From Protostelium mycophagum (taxonomy: Eukaryota > Evosea > Variosea > Protosteliida > Protosteliaceae): 64,000 nt of DNA. The position numbers and the translations under genes were made by a program. The notes beneath the pieces are model-generated. The model was not told the DNA's origin. It saw only the letters and a list, made by a program, of their open reading frames with translations, and did not search any database. Location: contig MZNV01001579.1 in NCBI GenBank assembly GCA_002081555.1, forward strand, positions 1-64,000, given 5' to 3'. Positions 22,401 to 34,259 of this stretch are shown piece after piece; position 1 is the first letter of the stretch, and each line of letters opens with the position of its first letter.

Positions 22401-25029
22401 TAAAAACAGATCTTTTTCATCACTGTATACGGCCTTCACATCGGGCTGGTCAAGACATTGAACGACTACAACTCCTTTGTTCAGAAGATCGCACAGGTAC
22501 AACACAAGAAGAGGGAGATCGAGGACAACAGCTCACAACTTCCGCCGACTCTGTACGAGATGCAAATGCAGAGATATAATTCGGAACTGGAAAACATGTA
22601 CCAGCAAAAGTTAGCTTTGGATTCGCAGCTTTTAGATCAGAGGCGAGAGATTTCAGGGAAATTTCGATTTTTCAAAAAAAATTTCGATTTTTCTGAAATT
22701 GAAATATTCGGAAATTTCTGACGAGGATTGTAGATTGATTGACTCTGGCCTCCAATTTTGGGCATTCGTCGGTGACTGGCTTCTACAACTCGCCTATAAG
22801 AGCAGGTTTTTATATTTTTAATTCTCAATAATAACAGAAAAAAGGTCCGCAACCCCCGTAGAATTTCTAGTTCTTCCGGAATTCATTGTGAACGATTTAA
22901 TTGATTTTTTGTCCTTTTGTTTGAGGTGAATATTTATTTCTGATTTTAAAAAATTAAAATAAATATAATAATACAATAAAAAATAATAATAAACAGATAT
23001 TGTGCGGACAAAGTGAACGTCTTTATTTTCAATCAACTTGCAGACTTTTTGGTCCCAATGATTGGGGCCGGAAACCTAGTGAAAAATCCACATCTAAGAG
23101 CCAAACTAGTCCAGGTATTTTTTTCTAAATTTATAAAAAGAAATTTAAAATTTTTTTTGTTGGGAAAAACAGACTCGATTGATTTTAAAAGGTGATTTAT
23201 GAGATGTTTCCTCACGAAGAAAATAATTTCGCCAACACACAATTCCTGCCGATATTTGAGGGCAGCAGTACCGCAATAGACAAGTTAGTCCCGGGATTAT
23301 TCCAGTTGTATGTAGATGTAGAGAGCACTGGAAGTATGTGAATCCACCATTTTATTATTTTTCGAATACTTTCCGAAATTTTTTCGAATATTTACGGGGG
23401 AAAATAATTCTGTTTACGGATACAATTATCCGAAATAAAAATTAATTTTCGCAAGGAAGCCACCAATTTTATGAGAAATTCACGGTGCGGAGGCACATCG
23501 GGATTATATTAAAACAGTTGAGACAATATCCATCTTATCAAAAGAGCATCAAGGCACAGTCCAAGTGAGTATTTTCCGAATAAATTCTTCAATATTCAAA
23601 CTTTCGGAAACCGGAAAATTTCGACGATTTTCAGAAAATTTTGAAATTCGGAAATTCTAAAAATAAAAGGGAAAACCCGGAATTATTCGTGAGATTTATC
23701 AATCTGCTGATCAACGACTGTCAATATCTATTGGACGAGAGTTTATTGAAATTATTGGATATAAAGGAGACGGAATCGGCCATGGAAGACACACAAAATT
23801 GGAATTTATTGGACCAAAATATCCGTAACGACCGATATGTAAACATCTTTTCACCGAATAATGATTATTGTTTTTTGCAAAGATTATTCTCAACCCCAAA
23901 AAAATTCGAAAAAACCAAAAAAGATTCGAGAATCTTCTTTAGAGTGTTTTTAATTTTTTCGGATATTTTTTGTTTTAGGGTTTAGAAAAATATTCGAAAA
24001 AATCAAAAGTATTCGAAAAAATCAAAAAATATCCAAAAATATTGATATCTACAGGAAGGACTACAACAGAATCACAGAATTGTAAAATCGTATTGCTTAC
24101 TGGCAAACGAGAACATTGACCTCTTTAACTTTATGTCTTACCACACGAAAGAGATGTTTATGGTCCCAGAACTGGTTGATCGAATCGCCCAGATGTTGAA
24201 TTATTTCATCGTGCAGCTCACTGGACCGAAGTCCATGGAACTGAAGGTGATTTTTCTGATGTCAAGAGTTTTTTCTAATTTTCGGAAATTTTTCGTTTGA
24301 ATAAATTTTCTGATTTTTTGAATAATTTTTTTCGAATTTAAATTTTTCAGGTGAAAGACCCGAGGAGATTTCACTTTGAACCTCGTTACCTCCTGAAAAA
24401 ATTGATCGAAATTTATTTGAATTTTTCCACTTTTGATGCATTCACAAACGAAGTCGTCAACGATGGAAGATCTTTCGGAATTACTTTGTTCCGGAAAGCC
24501 ATCTCCATCCTGAGGAGAAATATGATGCTACCAGAGGTGACATTTTTACAACGTTGTAGATAGATAACTAATAATCTCGTGCAAATTTTTCTGAAAAAAA
24601 TAGGACACAATTGACAATTTTGAAAAATTCGTGGAAAAGGTGGATAAAGCATCACAAGAAATAGACAAAAGTTTCGAAGAATTGGGCGAAATCCCGGACG
24701 AATTTTTAGGTAAATCAAGAAATTCTAATAATTCGGATTCTTCTAACTAAAAATAGATCCACTCATGGGAACATTGATGACAGATCCTGTCATATTGCCT
24801 GACAGCCGGATGACAGTTGACAGGCCGGTTATATTGAAACACTTGCTCAACGACAGCACCGATCCGTTCAACAGAAAACCTCTATCCGCAAATATGCTCA
24901 TTCCAGGTTAGAATTTCCTAAATGTTTCGAAAATTCGTAATTTTATTTTTAGAAATAAAATTGAATTTTTCAGATATCTCCATGAAGGAAAAAATCGAAG
25001 AATGGAAATTGTCCAAACGCCAACAATAA
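19414..25029 (+). CDS. UFD2: Ubiquitin conjugation factor E4 (UBE4/UFD2), U-box ligase
   Basis: UBE4/UFD2 extends ubiquitin chains on substrates delivered to Cdc48 and the proteasome. About 20 exons encode the UFD2 core: [109 protein letters not shown] and [19 protein letters not shown]-terminal U-box follows ([20 protein letters not shown], ending [14 protein letters not shown]). Stop TAA at 25027-25029. The N-terminal motif [13 protein letters not shown] matches the conserved start of the family. Upstream of it, an in-phase 52-nt intron joins an exon with a hydrophobic helix ([18 protein letters not shown]) starting at ATG 19414, 19432 or 19480; if real, this is an unusual membrane anchor. 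Introns after 22.2 kb are very AT-rich. The join near 20.28-20.57 kb is unresolved. Confidence 0.9.
22659..22693. repeat. Two tandem copies of AAATTTCGATTTTTC
   Basis: Two identical 15-mers 20 bp apart (22659-22673 and 22679-22693), inside a UBE4 intron directly after the exon ending [10 protein letters not shown]. Likely slippage-derived. Confidence 0.5.
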
Positions 25030-25107
25030 ATTGATTTTGTAAAGTGGCAGCACGTTAATAAACCGCGAAAAAAGACGGTAAATACCGTGAACGTGTGCAG
25101 ATTTATC

Positions 25108-25970
25108 TCAATTTGTGGCATCCTGCAGGTCTGTATGTTCCTGCTGCGTGAGAGGTCTTCCTGAAGCGATGAGACCAAGGTAGGCGAATAAAGACGAAGC
25201 GAATCCAAGCGCGAAGCCGTGCTGCCATCTGCTGCTGTCTTCGGAGTGGTCATAGAGGATGTAGAAATAAACGGAGAGACAAAAGATGAGCTGTTGTAAT
25301 TGAAGAAGACGCCAAGTACGGCGTGAGACTGACATCATGTGAAGAAAATGCATAGGGACCTGTTGATCATTGAGATCGGTGCACCTTTTTTTTAAATTAC
25401 CTGATCATCTCCTTCTGGCGTCGATGGTGGTTCTATAGACGTCCATAATTTCTCTGCTGCTTTGGAAATCCCCAGACCAAGAACGTTGGCTCCTCCAAAG
25501 TATCCCAGCAGAAAGAAGAAGTACCGTGTTCCGATGAAGAGGTCGGTGAGACCAGCTACAACCAGCCCGATGATGAGAAGAACCCAATCAAAGATCATGG
25601 CTTTATATGTGTTGATCATGTGTCCGATCTGGCAATGATTTGGATTCATGCAAAGAATTTAATAAGAAAATAGTACCTCTCTGGAGGAGGAAGCCGCTGT
25701 TACTAATAAAATGGCAGATAATTCCAGCACGATACTCGTTGAGGAGTGCCGCGAATGCAAAGCGTTATCTATGGCAGCAACAGCTGAGAGAACGGTGATA
25801 GTGTACTGAACTGCAGCTGGAATAACCGAGCACCATGCCAAAATGAAGATTGATACGAGTATATTGAAAAGTAAAAAGGTCGAGTTCCACCCAAAAGAAG
25901 ATTTGAATGTGGATATGATGGCCAAAGAAGAAGCGGTGGCCAAGGCTGTTGCCGCCACTGATCTCATCAT
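25108..25970 (-). CDS. Small multi-pass membrane protein, unknown
   Basis: Three exons give about 250 residues with seven or so hydrophobic segments: AATALATASSLAIIST, FLLFNILVSIFILAWCSVI, TITVLSAVAAI, IVLELSAILLVTAA, FDWVLLIIGLVVAGL, FFFLLGYFGGANVLGLGI and LIFCLSVYFYILY. The C-terminus is polar (RPLTQQEHTDLQDATN). The first ATG in frame is at 25970 (MMRSVAA). The frame extends further upstream, but only to a TTG near 26042. No family was recognised. It is divergent from the purple acid phosphatase gene and its stop lies 79 bp after the convergent UBE4 stop. Confidence 0.6.
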
Positions 25971-26304
25971 GTCATGGATCTGAAGAAGTTGGGAATTTCT
26001 TTGTGGGGTTCTCCGAGTCGTTGTAGATCTCGCATTGGGCAAGTATTTTTTGCCGTCTCAAAAAACCGAGATAAATATGGACCAGAACTGAGGTCGCTCC
26101 GTCTATCCAAATTACAACCACCCTATCTATCAGACTTTCCTTGAGATTTAGCCTTTTTTGTCCAACACATCCAGTTGCTTCCTCAATGACATCCCCTCGA
26201 CATCCCCATCAAAGGTGATAACGCAGATCAACACGGGAAGTACTGAGGTAATGATAAACCCACGGGAATAACAAATCAACCTGATCCAAACAAAACTAGC
26301 AGTG
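25971..26304. promoter_or_regulatory. Divergent intergenic region
   Basis: Up to 334 bp between the start of the small membrane protein gene (minus) and the purple acid phosphatase gene (plus). It should contain both promoters. No known element is visible. Confidence 0.35.
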
Positions 26305-28496
26305 ATGCACCCCAGGATCACACACCTCTTGGTTGCCGTCTCGCTTCTATTGGTCTCAGTTGTTGCGCACCAGCGACATGAGATTGCCGTTTTTAGAGAC
26401 GAGATTTCGTTTGACGATGCCGACCTTTCCAAAAGAGATGTGGGAGTTGCTGGTATCTCAATCTCTGCGGTGAGGACAAAATTTGATTCGTAAACTAAAT
26501 ATAAACAGACAGGCAATTTGATAGACTCACCTGCCACTGTGACCGTGACTGTCCGAGGAGTACCAACAAGAAGTGTAAACGACACAGTAGCTATATACTC
26601 TCCTGGTGGAAACGTTGACTTCCAGAAAGTCGCACCCATCAGACTTGTGGTAGGTGATGAGTTGAGTCGTCATCTTCTCAAGTCTTTCAGAGGTTCTCCC
26701 GACTCGATGAAAATGACGTCAAGAATTACCAAAACACCGGAACAATCACTTTCAAAGTGAAACTGTACAACCTTCACGCCAGCGTGTCTTTTACCCTCTT
26801 TCTTGATGGTGAGCACTGAGTCGAATTGACCGTTCTCATCGAAACAGTTGAGACCAGCTGGATGAGAGGAACAAGCAGAAGGACTTTTGGCGCAACCTCG
26901 AACACCCTTTCGTGGGCTAACCCTCTACAACCCAACCAGGTCAGTCTCACCTGAACTTATTTTGCATGACAAAGTCTTCAGGGCCGCATCTCTTTGACAA
27001 AGAAGGCCCAAGATATGATCATCCGCTGGACGTCAGGAAAGACAACTTCTGGTCAGTCTGCGAAGCTTGGAAAGACCAAAGGAAACTATAATCTCAATTT
27101 TGCTGCCACAAAGGTCCCGCATACAGCGAGCGAGATGTGTGCAACTCCCGCAATAGATTACGGCTGGAGAGACGAGGGCATAATGTGGGTGGCCCGAGCC
27201 ACTGATCTGGAGGTCAACACGGTCTACTACTACAAATATGGCAGTGATGCCACAGGTTGGAGTCCAGAACGCAGCTTTAAGACGAGGGATGCCCCCGCCA
27301 AGATGGCTTCTACCACGATAGGAATTGTTGGAGGTGATATCTCCTCCATCTTTTGAGATGTTGACGTTCGATTAGATCAAGGAGTCGGCGCCACAGATGG
27401 GACAAGTGGCAGGAGAAACCCATTGGACGGCGACGGAGATTACATTCCTCAAGCGATCACCGATTTGATGGCATCCCAGGTTACCAAGCTGGACAGTGTA
27501 TTCGTAATAGGAGACATCTCTTACGCCCAAGGTTTTGCCGCTCAGGTGACATCAATGTGACACTTGAATCTGACAAAGATGACACCTTCCAGTGGGAAAT
27601 CTATCACGAGCAGTTGAGACCTATTGCTGAACGCGTTCCATTTATGACTGTCACCGGAAATCACGAGGCCGACTGGGACGGAATACCTGGTATGCGTCCT
27701 GGACCTGACTCCACAGGAGAGTGCAACGTCGCATACGAAAAGAGATATGGAATGTACATGCCAAAGGGCACAACTGACCCCAAGGTGCAATGGTATTCTT
27801 GGAACCAGGGTCCTGTACACATGATTGCTCTGTCAACTGAGCATGATACATTCAAGGGATCCGTCCAAAGACAATGGCTGGTCGATGATCTGAAGGTGAC
27901 TACTGTCTTTTTCGAATGCTTCTAATCGATTCAGAACGTCGACAGGAGCGTCACCCCCTGGGTGGTGATAGGAGCTCACAGACCTCTGTACGCAAACAAG
28001 TGCATCAGCCCAGACCTCATCAAGGACATAGAACCTTTGCTTTACAAGTACAAAGTCGACGTGATGTACGTCGGGCACCTCCACACGTACCAGAGATTCT
28101 GCCAAGTCCTTAATAGACAGTAAGACGCCCTAACCATGATATATTTTGACATGTGTTCAGGTGCAAGCCAGGGATGACCACTCACGTGCTGGTTGGCAGC
28201 GCAAATAACGATTTTCACAATCTGGAAGGAAAGGGAGCAGGCAACTACAGACCGTGAGTCGAATTCTATGACTGATTATATGATGCTAAAAATAGAGTAG
28301 AGGAGGCAGCACGTTACCTGGTATTGCACTTATCAAGGCAAATAGAACGCATTTGGAACATCAATTCCTCAACATCAACCAAAAGGTGGAGGATAGCTTT
28401 GTGCTGAAGGTTGGCTACAATAATGGAGACAGACCCGACTACCAATACACTATTAAAGAATCTGATTACAAGATTTGTAAGGAAAAGCAAGAATAA
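26305..28496 (+). CDS. Purple acid phosphatase, secreted
   Basis: This is a binuclear-metal acid phosphatase. The signal peptide (THLLVAVSLLLVSVVAHQ) is followed by an N-terminal region and a fibronectin-III-like domain (LTKKAQDMIIRWTSG, then TVYYYKYGSDATGWSPERSF). All five metal-binding motifs are present in order: GDQG (formed across a splice junction at about 27334-27376), GDISYA with the iron-binding Tyr, GNHEADW, VVIGAHRPLY, and GHLHTYQRF. The C-terminus resembles the usual small closing domain. Nine or so introns of 36-55 nt are inferred. Stop TAA at 28494-28496. The enzyme should act in phagosomes or outside the cell to release phosphate. It is convergent with PSMB4. Confidence 0.93.
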
Positions 28497-28994
28497 AATA
28501 TTCCATTAAATCTTTAAGCTTGTCTCTTCATTACTCTCATTTCACTTGATGATACATAGATTGTTTGAAACATCGAGTTCTACACGCACCATAAATTGTG
28601 TCCACAAATTTAATGAAAATTAGCAAATCATGACATCGAATTAGAGGATGGCATTTCTGACACTTTTTTACACTGCAGGTGGATAGAAGATGAAGTTGTT
28701 CTCGTTCCCGTTTTGTTGCACGGTAACATTCCTTACTCTTTTCCCAGAATACGTTAAGATTCTCGATTATCAACGTGTTTGTTACCGCAACATGAATCTG
28801 AGGAATTTCTGTTTCTCCACGTTGGTTCCGGGTCGCCGCGTAACCCGGAACGAGTGACACTGGAGGACACCCGTGTCAAATGAGATTTCTCTGGTGTTCG
28901 CAAGGTGGTTTTTCACAAGATTGGGAAAGGTCTTACCACTTATCACCGAACAGTACACCCCTCACAAACACGTCTCACGAACACGAACACGATC
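28497..28994. other. Intergenic, nothing supported
   Basis: A minus-strand open frame at 28537-28860 has no ATG near its 5' end and no recognisable domain. Nothing else was seen. Confidence 0.35.
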
Positions 28995-29177
28995 ATGATT
29001 TTCTGGTACGATGATGAGTTACGCACACCCCGTCCATGCCACCCCCGCATCGCCGCGATCAAGATGGAAGATATGGTGTGGAAGAGGACCGTCGCCAAAG
29101 CCAGGCTGAGAGAGCAAGTAATGAGAGAGGCAGAGAAGACGCACGCTTTTGGAATTGAGCTGATAGTACTTGTATAA
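28995..29177 (+). CDS. Hypothetical small protein (60 aa)
   Basis: ATG 28995 opens MIFWYDDELRTPRPCHPRIA, followed by a charged, helix-like stretch (KMEDMVWKRTVAKARLREQV) and a stop at 29175-29177. A long stretch of C/A-rich sequence precedes it, as in a 5' leader. No family is recognised. Its only support is an intact frame with plausible composition. Confidence 0.25.
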   Translation: MIFWYDDELRTPRPCHPRIAAIKMEDMVWKRTVAKARLREQVMREAEKTHAFGIELIVLV

Positions 29178-29395
29178 ACACCTCTCAAATCGCGTTACAA
29201 GCGTGGAGCTAGAATGAGCTCACAGAGGTGTGTCGCACCTTAAGACCTTCGGAAGCGTTGCAAGGCGTGGATTAAATGGATGATCATTCTTTACATCTTC
29301 TGATTATTTTCACCAGAAAAACTGTTACTGATTATTTTCTGATTCCCTTTGATATTCCAATAAATGAATATTTATCCTGTATGATTTATATTTAT

Positions 29396-30484
29396 TTAAA
29401 CTTGTTGCTGGACGGACTTCTTTCCGTCATAACCAAAAGCAACATTTCCCACAGACCAATCTGTTTGTAAAGTGAAAGGCTCTCCAATGTTCACTCCGTC
29501 CTCACCAATGGTCGAGATTTGTACCTGTCATATGACGTCAGGATCATGATGAATCATCATAGGCTGACTCACGCGGCTGAAAGCACGAGCATCACGGTAG
29601 AAGAGAACGGTAAGACACTTCTCCAACAACTTCACAGCCTCCTCTTTGGAGAGGTCTGGTCTGTATTCATTACGGAGAATGGGTCTGGCAATGTGGTCTC
29701 CAAAGCCAGTGGCAATGTGATCGTCCTGATAGTGGGTGCCAAGGAGATCAACAGAACCCAAGAAGCTGTCATAGTAAGACTTTCCATTTATTTTTTTACA
29801 AGTATAAAACGACTTACGATTCACCATTCTTGTAACCTGCGACCACGACATTGTTCCAAAGAGGGTCTTGCTTGTTTCTTCGGCCATACATGACACGCCC
29901 TAAATAGCTGAAAATTGCTTTGGGATCAAGAGGCTTCATGTTGTTGTCGGCGATGTGATTGTCAGTCCTGAAAAATCATCAGAGATTCATCATTAATTTT
30001 ACAAATATCTTACACAAGGTCATCCAAAAACCGTGTGATATATTGGAAGTCACTGAATTCTCCAGAAGCACCAATGATTGTGTACTCGTTCAGGTGATGA
30101 ATTCTGCGAATGTCTCTGAAGCGAGCCAATGAGCCGTATGATAAGAGTGTATCGGCAGCTATGGCCACTCCTCCCTTATATTTAACTGCCAGAACAGAAG
30201 TTCCTGTCACCATGGGGTCTCTGCTCACATTTAAACAACAGCACAACAGGAAGTTAGGCAGGAAAGTAGGTGATCATAATGAAGAAGAAGACTTACGATG
30301 TGCGTGTTGATGGCTCCTTCGCGGGCTCATAGATGGTACCTCCAAACTTAGAGTGGTCGAACCATGAGAAACGACCGTCATATAATGGCTTGTTCATATC
30401 AAGTCCAAATTGTGCGTCCATCTTGTGTTTATATGTAAAGATCTCCTCTGTGTATGAAGGTGATGTGATGACGTAATTGTTCAT
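29396..30484 (-). CDS. PSMB4: Proteasome subunit beta type-4 (beta7)
   Basis: This is a non-catalytic beta subunit of the 20S core. The N-terminal propeptide ([20 protein letters not shown]) leads to the mature domain [39 protein letters not shown] and [19 protein letters not shown]. Then come [60 protein letters not shown] and a tail [14 protein letters not shown] ending at 29396. The TGTSV start, where active beta subunits have TTT, and the [10 protein letters not shown] signature identify beta7/PSMB4. Five exons with introns of about 45-55 nt. ATG at 30484 is 88 bp from the divergent costars start codon. Confidence 0.95.
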
Positions 30485-30572
30485 GTCACCGTGACGTGGA
30501 ACAAAGCGTTGTAGTCGACACTACAACGACTATTGAGGATATCTTCCATCAACATCCGATACAGAGGAAGAG
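30485..30572. promoter_or_regulatory. 88-bp bidirectional promoter of PSMB4 and costars, with a CGTTGTAGT/ACTACAACG palindrome
   Basis: The start codons of two divergent genes are 88 bp apart. In the middle lies an inverted repeat, CGTTGTAGT at 30507-30515 and ACTACAACG at 30520-30528, around the spacer CGAC, so GTCGAC overlaps the centre. Closer to PSMB4 is CACCGTGACGTGG. The arms contain the same CTACAACG word that recurs in introns. A dimeric transcription-factor site is the natural guess. Confidence 0.55.
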
Positions 30573-30868
30573 ATGAACGATGATACTGTGACCCACGAGA
30601 TAGGCCTGTTGGTCGCCGCCTTGAAGAGAATGGCAGATCCTCAACCTGATGGAACTTACAAAACCACTTTCATCAAGATCTTCAAGGATGAAGTCCTCGA
30701 GCAACAACTGGTGATCTCTTTCAATCAAATTAGTCCTCTTAATTTTTGAAGGAATCTCTTGTTGGAACCATGAAGGCTGCCAAGAAGAGAGGAATCATCG
30801 ACTTCCAAGGACAAATGTTACTCCAAGGAGCTCACGACAACGTCGAGGTCACCCTCAAGAAGCCTTAA
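30573..30868 (+). CDS. ABRACL: Costars family protein (ABRACL homologue)
   Basis: Costars proteins are about 80-residue actin-regulating proteins related to the C-terminus of STARS/ABRA; in Dictyostelium the homologue affects motility. Two exons (30573-30710 and 30752-30868) with a 41-nt intron give an 84-residue protein. Matching blocks are HEIGLLVAALKRMADPQPDG, FIKIFKDEVLEQQLESLVGT, MKAAKKRGIIDFQGQMLLQG and AHDNVEVTLKKP. Length and spacing match the whole family, so the gene is complete. It shares a short promoter with proteasome PSMB4. Confidence 0.93.
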
Positions 30869-31148
30869 TCGGCTCATGTTACAATAGATAGTCTAATGTA
30901 ACGGTTTGTTCTCAATTGTTAAGTAAGCAGGACTTCTTATATGACATTTAGAATCACAAAAAGTAAAAAAAAAGTGAATTATATCGTCTGAACGTCTTGG
31001 AATGCCCTTGCTGCGCTGGGCTCACGATCTCTTATCTTTGGTTCCAGAAGCATTCACTCCCGTTCCTGTACAATGCAACCCAACACATCAAGCTGTTGTC
31101 ACTAATCTCCCTTTGGAAATAATGAATCACCACAAGAATCTTATCCCT

Positions 31149-33815
31149 TTATTCAAAATTAGTCTGTATGATCAGCTGATTCGTGCTTGTCCTTGCAAAA
31201 TCCATCACGATGATCCCCAATCTCTGTGTCTTTCCTCCCACTAAAACGGTATCCGTTCTATTTAGCATGTGGCCGTGCAGTTGTGATGGTCCCTCTAAAA
31301 GATGTCCATTCGGGTCGGTCCTGAAGGATGACAGATGGGAGATGTACACAATGTCTTTGTTCCCTTCTCTGGCAGCCATCATTCCTTTGTTGATGTCTTC
31401 CCACCGATGTTCTATCGTGTCATGCTCCTGCATCTCGATGGAGGAGTGCTCCATGATCTCATCAGATGGCAGATGAACCCCCAGTCCAAGATCCTTTATG
31501 TCGCTTAAGAGGACAATTTTTCCTCTCACATCTCCCACTTTCAGTCCTTTTAAGGATTTGGTGGGGCTCAACCTTTAACAGAGTCAAAGAATGAAATAGT
31601 ACAGAAGCTATTCAGAAGATGATGGCTCATGAAAAGGTCACTCACAAAGTCTGGGAATTCAACGCTTTCTGCATGAGTGCGGTGAACTGAGTGGAAGGCC
31701 CGTCGCCGTCGTGTTCTTGAGAGAGGCGCAATATGATAAATTCTTTGTAAAAGACGTTGAGAAAGTCACTCAAGTCATTTAAGACATCTTGGAAGCTGAC
31801 TCTCTGGTACACCTTCAAGACTTAGAAATCCTTCATGATTTCATTTACAACAGTGTAGAATGATAATATTATCTCACCCCTTGATGGTGGTATACCAGTA
31901 GCTTGCCTTGGTCTTCCCTCAGCAGTACGTTAAGATATCTCACACCCTCTTGCAGCTGATTAGGTACACTCAACTTCTGACATTTGGCGTCATCCATAAA
32001 AAATCCTGACAGCCTCGAGTAAGACTCTCTTGTTCCAGGAATAGATAAGCTGCTGACACGAGTGTCATCTGACAGAAGTGACAGCCAAGTGTTGGTTTCT
32101 ATGGCGATATTTGTGGCTCTTCCGGGTGTTAGAGTCCACCTCTCCCAGTCGTTTCCGCGTGCCACAATCTTAATCTCCTCGTCCGAATTCGCACAGAGAA
32201 ATTGTTTGCTGCCGAGGTTGTGCGCCGTGAACAGTGCACTGTCTTTAACAGTCTCAAAGGCCCATCTTGAGCGTTGGGTTCTCTCTGACGATAGAAAGAG
32301 CTGTGAAGATTTACTATGTTCAAATTCTTCTTTCCAAATCACGGTCTCTGAAGAGATTCATGCAACATCAGATGAAATCACCCACCTTGTTCTGCTCGTC
32401 TACGGAGAGATACTTGAACGTTCCTGGGAATCTGAAGTGGTACTGGAGGTCGCCAACTCTTTCTCCAGCAGAATTGATGATCCCGTTGGATAACACATCC
32501 CACAGTACGGCTTTAGAAGTCTCTTTTACTTGTGTGAATGTACCATCGTCTGCCATGCCGAGAAAGGTTCCACGCCAGGAAGTCAGATAACGGCCGCCCT
32601 CAAAGACGCTGCGAAATTTCAGGTCTCGTGAATTGGGTCATTGTAGATGAGCAGACGGTCGTGCACAGCACATTCTAAATTGTATTGCTGCTGTACATGA
32701 GATATCTCAGACACTCACCCTTGGTATTTCGGAAGTTGTCTGTGTGGAACGTTAATTGGATCCCACACTTCCCAAGAAGATGCTGACGTGGCGGGGAAGA
32801 CTGTGGCCTTGTTGATGTCCGCAGATACCCATCTAGGCGTATCAATAAAACACACTGCGGTCCTCTTCACAAATTGAATCCACTCACTTTCTAGATTTCG
32901 CGTGCTGCAGGCCGACTTTCGTATTTTCAAACTTCTTCAGCTCCCACTCTGCACCCTCTTTCTCTCTCTGATGAATCACTGCATTTCCTTCCGCATTGAT
33001 ACTGAGAAAGGTCGCCATTGCCGTACGAAGCAGTACCAGATTGTCCCTCTTGAACATGTCAAAGATGCTGTTATCGTCCACGCTAAGGCTCTGCACAACT
33101 CCTAAGAAGATCAGACATCATCTCGGGGAGCTCCTGTTTCTGTCACCAGATCTTCCAGATATTGCAAGTCTAGCGGTTGTCCAAGCGACAAGCAAACAGC
33201 TTCCGTCTAATTTCCCGCTTCGAATCATCATTTTCAGATCAAATCAACGTCATCATCAGCCCTTACTCTTGACTTGGAGGTGGTTGTCGTACTGCGTCCT
33301 CTACAACAAGAAAATTTGTGTCTGATGTTCCAGACGAGGTGGTGGCGACAAGCTGTCCCTCCGTTGGTGATGATAAGAACTTCTTCGATACTTCATGAGA
33401 GAGTTTCACTGGTGTGGAAGTATCTTTTGTGATGTTAGATCTCACACGGCTGAGAACAAACCAGTTACCAGTTGAATTCTTTTGTATTTTCCATGAAGAA
33501 GAGGAAGAATCTTCGGTAAGAGCCAGAATGACTTTGTCATTATCTATAGAAAGCCATGTTCCCAGACCACTCCTGAACCCAATTCGGTCATCAGAGTATG
33601 CATATCGCTCCCATAAAGTGGCCAATCTCTTCCCGTCCACAATTTCCTTAGTGGTGTCCCCATCTATCGCCAAATACTTGCCTCTCGGTGTCTTAAGACG
33701 AACATGTGTATCAAAGACACTGAGAGAATTAGAGCGGAAAAACGGAGAAAGCTATATACCCCAAACTGAATATAGCTGGGACTATGAGAAGAAAGAGTGC
33801 GTGTCTGAAGGCCAT
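31149..33815 (-). CDS. Secreted fascin-like beta-trefoil / PI-PLC X-domain-like protein, active site altered
   Basis: A signal peptide (MAFRHALFLLIVPAIFSLG) precedes several beta-trefoil modules with fascin-type repeats (LKTPRGKYLAIDGD, FRSGLGTWLSIDND, SSWKIQKNSTGNWFVL, ATFLSINAEGNAVI, GAEWELKKF, SSWEVWDPI, NDWERWTLTP). The C-terminal third matches bacterial-type phosphatidylinositol-specific phospholipase C: SSLSIPGTRES, QLQEGVRYLNVLL, LLVYHHQG, VSFQDVLNDLSDFLNVFYKE, GKIVLLSDI and LGIIVMDFARTSTNQLIIQT. The first catalytic His (IPGTHDS in active enzymes) is Arg here, and the YLDIR acidic position is Asn. The second His is kept in YHHQG. Activity is therefore doubtful and binding more likely. 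Exon 1 joins exon 2 over a 40-nt intron. Stop at 31149. Confidence 0.8.
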
Positions 33816-34259
33816 CTCGTTGACCACGAAGCTGAATTTGAGATTATCCGTAAACAGTACTCATCTACAACTCTCCTGTTTATCATCTTTCTTTCCTTCA
33901 TTTTTATAGCTGTGCCTGATCTTTGCCTTTTCGGTCGACCGTTGTGTGCATGTGACATTGTGAAGATCGAACCACATCCCCGTCAATATCCTGGCAGGTT
34001 AAAATCCTCGACATGCGTAAGAAAGTAGCTTCTGAAAAAATACCCTTTTCCTGCCATTCACGATGAATATGTCAAAACCGTTTGAATTACCCGAGCAGAA
34101 ACCGCTTGATACACGTCCGCTACCGGAGAGACACGGCGGTGTCACCGTGCTTCAGCCCTCAAATATGTTCGGATTTTGTTCTCTTAAGTGTGGCTGTGCG
34201 GGTAAAAAATAATCTGATGTCTGTAACATTCACACGGGGACACTACGATTTTGGCAACA
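33816..34259. promoter_or_regulatory. Divergent intergenic region
   Basis: 444 bp between the starts of the trefoil/PLC-like gene (minus) and the EGF-7TM gene (plus). A plus-strand open frame crosses its left part but runs antisense through the trefoil gene. The region should hold both promoters; no defined site is seen. Confidence 0.35.

Noticed and set aside
28537-28860. Minus-strand 107-aa open frame downstream of the purple acid phosphatase
   Set aside because: It lacks an ATG near its 5' end, has no splice context and no recognisable domain.
33414-34028. Plus-strand 204-aa open frame
   Set aside because: Most of it is antisense to trefoil-coding exons of the PI-PLC-like gene; the remainder lies in the divergent promoter region.
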